DNA of 64,000 nt. Source: an uncultured Porphyromonadaceae bacterium. Lineage in GTDB: Bacteria > Bacteroidota > Bacteroidia > Bacteroidales > Muribaculaceae. The notes under the pieces were generated by a model. That model ran no database searches. It saw nothing but the letters and a program-made list of their open reading frames with translations, and was not told the origin of the DNA. Positions 58,640 through 64,000 of this stretch are shown here, one piece after another. The translations under genes were made by a program, and so were the position numbers. The stretch spans positions 1 through 64,000 of the forward strand of contig CANPGB010000017.1 in assembly GCA_947573485.1 (NCBI GenBank). The letters are read 5' to 3'. Position 1 is the stretch's first letter. The number at the start of each line of letters is the position of its first letter.

Positions 58640-61600
58640 ATGAAGAAACTGATTCTCACCGCTATCGCCGCCACCATGGCAGCCGGTGCATTTGCCGAAA
58701 GCCCCCTATGGCTGCGCAACACCGCTCTCTCGCCCGACGGCTCGACAATCGCCTTCACTTACAAAGGCGACATCTACTCGGTGCCCGCCACCGGCGGCGC
58801 TGCCAAACGCCTTACAACCGACCCGGCCTACGACACCAAGCCTATCTACAGCCCCGACGGCTCAATGATAGCCTTCCAAAGCAACCGCATGGGCGGCCAC
58901 GACATATATGTGATGCCCGCCGCGGGCGGTACTCCCCGCCGCATAACAACCCACAGCGGCTCTGAAGTGCCCCTGGCTTGGCTCGGCGACTCCACAATAG
59001 TATTTACAGCCGACTTCGCCCCCTCGCAGGACGACCTCACCTCGCCCTTCTTCCTCCAGACCTACAAGGTGAACATCGCCGAGGGCTCGCGCCCTGAGCT
59101 CTTCCTCTCGCTCTCGACCAACGGCGGCGACATCAACAAGGCCGGCGACTTCATCTTCGAGGAGAAAAAGAGCTACGAGAACGCATGGCGCAAGCATGAG
59201 CGCTCTGCCGGAACCCCCGACATCCAGCTCTACCGCGACGGCAAATTCAAGCGCCTCACCAACTTCAAGGGCAGCGACCGCAACCCAATATGGCTCGGTG
59301 ACGACGGCCGCCGCTACGCCTACCTCAGCGAGGAAGACGGCACCCTCAACATCTACATGGCCGAGACCGACGGCAGCCAGCGCTCGAAACTCACCTCGTA
59401 CACCGAGAACCCCGTGCGCTCGCTCACTGCCAATGCCGACGGCTCGCTCCTGGCCTATAGCTACGACGGCGAAATATACACCCTCCGCCCCGGTGGAGAG
59501 CCGCAGAAAGTGAACGTGGAAATTACCACAGACCTCTTCGACCCCGACATCGTAAAACGCTACGTGAGCGCCGGCGCCGACAACATGGAGGTATCTCCGA
59601 CAGGCGAGGAAGTGGCCTTTACCCTCCGCGGCGACATCTACGTGACTTCGGTGAAATACGAAACCACAAAACGCATCACCGACACCCCCGCGCAGGAGCG
59701 CAACATGTCGTTCTCCAAAGACGGCCGCACCCTCGTCTACGACTCGGAGCGCGACGGCATTTGGCAGCTCTTCACCGCCAAGATAAAAGACGACAACGAA
59801 AAATCGTTCGCCTACGCCACCGAGATAGTCGAAGAACCCCTCTACCGCTCGGAGAAAACCGCCCAGCAGCCCGTGTTCAGCCCCGACGGCAAAAAAGTAG
59901 CCTTCCTCAGCGACCGCTGCGAGCTCAAGGTTATCGACATGGATACCAAGGAGGTGAACACCGCCCTCGACGGCAAATACAACTACTCATACTCTGACGG
60001 CGACATCACCTTCGTATGGAGCCCCGACAGCAAATGGCTCCTTGTCGACTACATGGGCGTCGGCGGTTGGAACAACACCGACATCGCCCTCGTCAGCGCC
60101 GACGGCAAGCACGTGGTAGACCTCACCGAGAGCGGCTACGCCGACGCCCGTCCCCGCTGGGCTCTCGACGGCAAGGCAATAACCTACGCCACAGGCCGCT
60201 ACGGCATGAAGAGCCACGGCAGCTGGGGCAACCAGTACGACGTCATGCTCATGGTGCTCGACCCCGAGGCCTGGGATAAATTCAACATGACCGAAGAAGA
60301 GGAGGCTATCGCCGAAAAAGCCGCGTCCGATAAAAAAGACGACAGCGCCGACTCCGACAAAGCCGACAAGAAAAAGGATAAGAAGAAAAAAGACAAGAAG
60401 GATAAGAAAGAGGTCAAACCGGCCCCCGCGTCGCTCGACCAGTTCGACCTCGCCAACCGCCGCTACCGCATGCGCCGCCTCACAGGCGCCTCTACCTTCC
60501 TGGGCGACTACGTGCTCTCGCCAAAGGGCGACAAGCTCTACTACCTCGCTCCCTCGCAGGAGGGCGAAATGAACCTCTACGTGCGCGACCTCCGCGAGGG
60601 CGAGACATCGCTCCTGGCATCAGGCAAGCGCGGCGGCATGGTGCCCGACGAGAAAGTTGAGAACATATACCTAATCTCGGGCAACGGCATGAGTAAGGTT
60701 AACCTCGCCTCGGGCAAGACAGAGCGCATCGAGTTCTCGGCCCCCTACGACCGTCACCCCTCGCTCGAGCGCGACTACATCTACGGCCACGCATGGCAGC
60801 AGGTGAAAGACAAGTTCTACGACGAGAAGCTCCACGGCGTCGACTGGCAGAAATACGGCGAAGCTTACCGCCGCTTCCTGCCCCATATCAACAATAACAC
60901 CGACTTCGCAATCATGCTCAGCGAGCTCCTCGGCGAGCTCAACGCCTCGCACACCGGCGCCTCGGCCTATGGCGGCAGCGCAAACCTCGCCACGGCAAAC
61001 CTCGGCGCCTTCTTCGATGAAGCCTACACCGGCGACGGCCTCCGCATTGCCCGCCTCATGCCCCGCAGCCCCCTCGGCACCAAGAAAGCGGGCGTACAGG
61101 CCGGTGACATCATCACCGCTATCGACGGCAAGAAAATAGAGGCCGGAAAAGACTACTTCCCCCTCCTCGAAGGCAAGGCCGGCAAAAAGACGCTCCTCAC
61201 GGTGCGCAAGGCCTCGGGCAAAGACACCACTGTCACCGTCAAACCCCTCTACTCCGATGCCTCGCTCCGCTATCAGATGTGGATCGACCGCAACGAGAAC
61301 CTCGTCGACAGCCTCTCGGGCGGCCGCATCGGCTACGTACATATCCAGGGCATGGACGGCGGCAGCTTCTCTAATGTCTACGACCGCCTCCTGGGCAAAT
61401 ACCGCAACTGCGACGCCGTGGTTGTCGACACCCGCTTCAACGGCGGTGGCTGGCTCCACAACGATGTTGCCCTCCTCCTCAGTGGCCACGAATACGTGCG
61501 CTACGCTCCCCGTGGCCGCTACGTGGGCTCCGACCCCTTCTCGCAGTGGACCAAGCCCTCGGTGATGCTCGTCAACGAAGCCAATTACTCCGACGCCCAC

Positions 61601-61873
61601 GGCACTCCCTACACCTACCAGACCCTCGGCATCGGCAAGGTTGTGGGCGCTCCCGTTCCCGGCACCATGACCGCCGTGTGGTGGGAGAGCCAAATTGACC
61701 CCACCGTGGTCTTCGGTATTCCTCAGGTGACATCGCTCGACCGCAACGGCCAGCCCCTCGAGAATAAGGAACTGCAGCCCGACGTGGAGGTATATAACAC
61801 CCCGGCCGACAACGTGAGCGGCAACGACGCTCAGCTCAAAGCCGCCGTTGAAGAACTCCTCAAATCGCTCTGA
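58640..61873 (+). CDS. Tricorn-like S41 protease with WD40-like propeller and PDZ domain
   Basis: 1077 residues. Signal peptide MKKLILTAIAATMAAGAFA. Residues ~20-530 carry PD40/WD40-type propeller repeats (ALSPDGSTIAFTYKGDIYSVPATGGAAKRLT, PIYSPDGSMIAFQSNRMGGHDIYVMPAAGGTPRRIT). A Lys/Asp-rich linker at ~555-595 separates a second propeller part. The C-terminal region (~735-1077) has a PDZ domain (LRIARLMPRSPLGTKKAGVQAGDIITAIDGKKIEAG) and an S41 catalytic domain with NEANYSDAHGTPYTYQTL, where the Ser is the presumed nucleophile. It degrades exported peptides. The Lys-rich linker is unusual in length and charge. Overlaps the next gene by one base. Confidence 0.88.
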   Translation: MKKLILTAIAATMAAGAFAESPLWLRNTALSPDGSTIAFTYKGDIYSVPATGGAAKRLTTDPAYDTKPIYSPDGSMIAFQSNRMGGHDIYVMPAAGGTPRRITTHSGSEVPLAWLGDSTIVFTADFAPSQDDLTSPFFLQTYKVNIAEGSRPELFLSLSTNGGDINKAGDFIFEEKKSYENAWRKHERSAGTPDIQLYRDGKFKRLTNFKGSDRNPIWLGDDGRRYAYLSEEDGTLNIYMAETDGSQRSKLTSYTENPVRSLTANADGSLLAYSYDGEIYTLRPGGEPQKVNVEITTDLFDPDIVKRYVSAGADNMEVSPTGEEVAFTLRGDIYVTSVKYETTKRITDTPAQERNMSFSKDGRTLVYDSERDGIWQLFTAKIKDDNEKSFAYATEIVEEPLYRSEKTAQQPVFSPDGKKVAFLSDRCELKVIDMDTKEVNTALDGKYNYSYSDGDITFVWSPDSKWLLVDYMGVGGWNNTDIALVSADGKHVVDLTESGYADARPRWALDGKAITYATGRYGMKSHGSWGNQYDVMLMVLDPEAWDKFNMTEEEEAIAEKAASDKKDDSADSDKADKKKDKKKKDKKDKKEVKPAPASLDQFDLANRRYRMRRLTGASTFLGDYVLSPKGDKLYYLAPSQEGEMNLYVRDLREGETSLLASGKRGGMVPDEKVENIYLISGNGMSKVNLASGKTERIEFSAPYDRHPSLERDYIYGHAWQQVKDKFYDEKLHGVDWQKYGEAYRRFLPHINNNTDFAIMLSELLGELNASHTGASAYGGSANLATANLGAFFDEAYTGDGLRIARLMPRSPLGTKKAGVQAGDIITAIDGKKIEAGKDYFPLLEGKAGKKTLLTVRKASGKDTTVTVKPLYSDASLRYQMWIDRNENLVDSLSGGRIGYVHIQGMDGGSFSNVYDRLLGKYRNCDAVVVDTRFNGGGWLHNDVALLLSGHEYVRYAPRGRYVGSDPFSQWTKPSVMLVNEANYSDAHGTPYTYQTLGIGKVVGAPVPGTMTAVWWESQIDPTVVFGIPQVTSLDRNGQPLENKELQPDVEVYNTPADNVSGNDAQLKAAVEELLKSL

Positions 61874-62502
61874 TGCAAGAAAACGAAATTCTCGACCGAT
61901 TCAACACCGAGCTGCAGCAGGTGCACGCCTCGGGAGGTCTCGACGCTACCCTGCGCTGGACGGGCGAACAGCTCGCCCTCGCAGGGGAGCGCCTCCGCAC
62001 CGCCGATGCCGGCAGCCGCACAGCCCGTGCCGCCGAGCTGCTGGTGATAGCGGGCAGCCATGTCGATGCACTTGCTGCCGCGGGCATGGACGGCGACGCC
62101 CTTGCCACCCAGGCAATGGCTCTCCTCACGGTGATAATGAGCAAGGTAAACCCCGAGGAATTTCCCTCGCTCTACCTGCAATGCCTGCAGGCGCTCTGCC
62201 TCAGAGCCTCGGCTTTCCTCTACACCGTGCAACCAGCCGACACCATGCAGGCCTCGCAGATAGTGAGCCAGACCTTCGGCCTCTTCATAGCCACGGCCCA
62301 CGCCTACATGCCGCGCTTCGGCGCCTCCGACGACATGCGCCGCTTCTACGACCGTCTCCGCCACATGGCAGCCCAGGCCGGTGAAGACGTCTCGCACTTC
62401 CGCGGTCACCTCATTGTGCCCACCCTCGCAGCCGACATCCTCGCCGACAATCTCAGCCGACTCTCGGCACTCGGTGTTGGCGTCGGCGACGGAGCACAAT
62501 AA
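61873..62502 (+). CDS. Helical protein of unknown function
   Basis: 209 residues, predominantly helical (ENEILDRFNTELQQVHASGGLDATLRWTGEQLALAGERL, LYLQCLQALCLRASAFLYTVQ). No signal peptide and no recognised motif. Its ATG overlaps the protease stop by one base (TGATG), so it is probably translationally coupled to the tricorn-like protease and may be an accessory factor, but nothing in the sequence proves this. Confidence 0.65.
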   Translation: MQENEILDRFNTELQQVHASGGLDATLRWTGEQLALAGERLRTADAGSRTARAAELLVIAGSHVDALAAAGMDGDALATQAMALLTVIMSKVNPEEFPSLYLQCLQALCLRASAFLYTVQPADTMQASQIVSQTFGLFIATAHAYMPRFGASDDMRRFYDRLRHMAAQAGEDVSHFRGHLIVPTLAADILADNLSRLSALGVGVGDGAQ

Positions 62503-62506
62503 CTAA

Positions 62507-62538
62507 TTTGCAGGTTTCAAAAAAAATAACTATCTTTG
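62507..62538 (+). promoter_or_regulatory. rplS promoter and leader
   Basis: TTTG at 62507-62510, 20 bases, TATCTTTG at 62531-62538, a full match to the Bacteroidetes consensus. The leader runs about 74 bases and contains a weak hairpin, GCAGG (62560-62564) with CCTGC (62573-62577), which may be part of an L19 autoregulatory leader; this is not established. Confidence 0.85.
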
Positions 62539-62618
62539 CAGCCGATTTCGTAATCTCTGGCAGGACATGCAGCCTGCGCATATTGCGAGCAATGTTAACA
62601 TTCTAAATCATCTTATCA

Positions 62619-62978
62619 ATGGACTTGATTAAAATTGCCGAAGAAGCCTTCGCTACCGGGAAACAGCACCCCGAGTTCGGCCCCGGCGACACCATTACCG
62701 TCGCTTACCGTATCAAAGAAGGCAACAAGGAGCGTATCCAGCAGTACCGTGGTGTGGTTATCCGCATCTCAGGTGAGGGTGCCAAGAAGCGTTTCACCGT
62801 TCGCAAAATGAGCGACAACATCGGTGTTGAACGTATCTTCCCCATCGAATCGCCCTTCATCGACTCCATTACCGTGAACAAATACGGTAAGGTACGTCGC
62901 GCTAAGCTCTACTACCTCCGCGCCCTCACCGGCAAGAAGGCTCGTATCAAAGAGCGTCGCGTTGTGGCAAAGAAGTGA
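62619..62978 (+). CDS. rplS: 50S ribosomal protein L19
   Basis: 119 residues, the normal length. The motifs [95 protein letters not shown] are the full L19 fold. Located at the 30S-50S interface. It is transcribed alone from its own strong promoter to a strong terminator. Codon use is even more regular than in its neighbours, as expected for a ribosomal gene. Confidence 0.98.
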   Translation: MDLIKIAEEAFATGKQHPEFGPGDTITVAYRIKEGNKERIQQYRGVVIRISGEGAKKRFTVRKMSDNIGVERIFPIESPFIDSITVNKYGKVRRAKLYYLRALTGKKARIKERRVVAKK

Positions 62979-63002
62979 TTCTTGCCTTTCGGCCAAAAAA
63001 CT

Positions 63003-63037
63003 ACCGCTATGCCCCATGCAGGCACAGCGGTTTTTTT
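63003..63037 (+). terminator. Rho-independent terminator after rplS
   Basis: ACCGCT (63003-63008) and TGCC (63010-63013) pair with GGCA (63021-63024) and AGCGGT (63026-63031), with one A-C mismatch, followed by T6. Confidence 0.92.
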
Positions 63038-63059
63038 ATGTCTTTTTCTCAATAAAAAC

Positions 63060-63878
63060 TCAGCGCGGAAGCTTGCCGCGGCGGAAGGCATCGATAAAGC
63101 TCCCCGGCGTCACGTTCACAATATCCACGCCACGGCGGCGCGCATAGTCGGCAATTTGGTGGTAGCTGCGGAAGGCTATGGTGAAGCTCTCCATAATCTG
63201 ATGCAGGCGGTAGCCGCGGTATTCGTGGCGCACCCGCGCCTCCTCATGCGCCGAGTCGGAGTAGAAATGCGGCTGCACCGACACCACCTCATTGTCGTCG
63301 GTCACCGAGAGGGTGGCAGTCCACGAGTGGTCGGCACCGGCCACATAGATTGTGCCGAAGCCCTCGCCCATGGCAAGCATAATGGCGGGGATGAGCACGT
63401 TACGTGGGCGGGGCATGCCCAAGCCGAGGCGGTAGGCGGCATGCGACAGCGCACGGTTACCCTCCACTCCTATGGCATTGAACGGCCTCAGGGTGATATT
63501 GGCGCTGGCGTAGTGCTGCCGCGCGGCTTTCACGAAGCGTGCGGGCACAAAAAGCTGCATGGGCCAATCAACCTTGGCGAGAGCCTCGCGCAGGAGTGCC
63601 AGGTTGGAGCCCTCGGGAGCCTCGTCGAGGAAGAAGTGGGGGTCGGCCATAACGTAGTACGCAGGTCTGAGGCCTATGATTTCAGATGAGAGGGCGGCGA
63701 AATTTACGGCCATGCAGGGCATATGCCTGAGCACCTCGCCGCTCTCGGCCAGGGTGCCGTTGAGCGAGGGTCCGTTGCCCAACACCACTATCGCCCGCTT
63801 AGGCTCCACGGGCTTCATGGGGTGTGTGCCGCGGCTCTGCAGCACTATCTTGGCAATGCTTCGCAGTGTGCTGCTCAT
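63060..63878 (-). CDS. DUF115/MptE-like protein, possible envelope sugar enzyme
   Basis: 272 residues, no signal peptide. AIVVLGNGPSLNGTLAESGEVL, then VNFAALSSEIIGLRPAYYVMADPHFF and FGTIYVAGADHSWTATLSVTDDN form the NGPSL/ADP/GADHSW pattern of DUF115-like proteins, a family with Rossmann-type nucleotide binding seen in flagellin and surface sugar clusters. The activity is uncertain. Its start overlaps the stop of the upstream minus-strand gene by 4 bases (ATGA), so it belongs to an operon that continues past the window. Confidence 0.55.
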   Translation of the reverse strand: MSSTLRSIAKIVLQSRGTHPMKPVEPKRAIVVLGNGPSLNGTLAESGEVLRHMPCMAVNFAALSSEIIGLRPAYYVMADPHFFLDEAPEGSNLALLREALAKVDWPMQLFVPARFVKAARQHYASANITLRPFNAIGVEGNRALSHAAYRLGLGMPRPRNVLIPAIMLAMGEGFGTIYVAGADHSWTATLSVTDDNEVVSVQPHFYSDSAHEEARVRHEYRGYRLHQIMESFTIAFRSYHQIADYARRRGVDIVNVTPGSFIDAFRRGKLPR

Positions 63879-64000
63879 AGGCTCTCCTCGTCGTAATTAT
63901 GGGTGCGCAGGTAACTGCATACGGGCGTCGGACGGAAAGCCATGTCGGCCTCAAGGGCGGCGCTGCTGTAGGTGCGCGTGGTGGTATAGAGGGCGGTGAG
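63875..64000 (-). CDS. C-terminal end of an upstream gene, perhaps an NAD-dependent epimerase
   Basis: The last 41 residues of a protein that enters the window from the right edge. The segment SSAALEADMAFRPTPVCSYLRTHNYDEESL resembles the C-terminal tail of short-chain NAD-dependent epimerase/dehydratases (L..D..F.PTP...L), as in sugar-nucleotide enzymes. With only 41 residues this is a weak assignment. It overlaps the following gene by 4 bases. Confidence 0.4.
   Translation of the reverse strand, partial: LTALYTTTRTYSSAALEADMAFRPTPVCSYLRTHNYDEESL

Overview
The window looks like a chromosome segment from a gut Bacteroidales bacterium, most likely of the Muribaculaceae (S24-7) type. It is GC-rich. 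The lines of evidence are Bacteroidetes-type promoters (TTTG, about 20 bases, then TAnnTTTG), starts without Shine-Dalgarno sites, Bacteroidetes-specific families (PCMD lipoprotein, DUF4831, DUF1573, head-GIN adhesin, the YNLQG-type C-terminus) and the local order ACT protein-nadK-pdxJ-exbB-exbD-tonB. I assign the family by general resemblance, not by a database match.

Layout. 1-108: end of the fumarate reductase/succinate dehydrogenase iron-sulfur subunit, with its terminator. 280-4490: a four-gene surface operon (two paralogous beta-barrels, a PCMD lipoprotein, a porin). 4497-13099: a RecD-like helicase, trmD, secreted proteins, a muramidase, pepD, an OmpH-like lipoprotein and a glycosyltransferase. 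13300-21511: a leucine-rich secreted protein, a TPR/peptidase/NAD kinase operon, and a divergent pdxJ and TonB-ExbBD set. 21512-22014: a gene-free stretch packed with palindromes, including a 211-bp element with 19-bp inverted ends. 22015-35681: an unknown secreted protein, a head-GIN adhesin, a metal-type RND efflux pair, a GH89 alpha-N-acetylglucosaminidase, a serine hydrolase, a beta-helix lipoprotein and a second glycosyltransferase.

35641-39201 holds four tightly packed genes on the minus strand: a scaffold-like acidic protein, a phage-type major capsid protein, a small unknown protein and a short portal protein. Around them there is no terminase, tail, lysis or integration gene, and they sit behind a host-type promoter box. 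This is the best candidate for an undescribed, domesticated system. 39343-47121: a channel protein, a DUF1573 protein, and a five-gene ABC efflux operon (adaptor, two permeases, ATPase, TolC) that appears to be controlled by a sigma-54 promoter with an upstream palindromic enhancer. 47370-48314: a Y1 (REP-associated) transposase fused to a second domain and preceded by a long imperfect palindrome. 48430-64000: dnaE, thioredoxin, NAD(P)HX repair enzyme, DUF4831, FtsE, a cyclophilin lipoprotein, an M16 peptidase, a tricorn-like S41 protease, rplS, and the start of a possible sugar or envelope cluster.

No tRNA, rRNA or CRISPR array was seen. Reading was by eye; domain names are from recognised motifs and were not checked by search.
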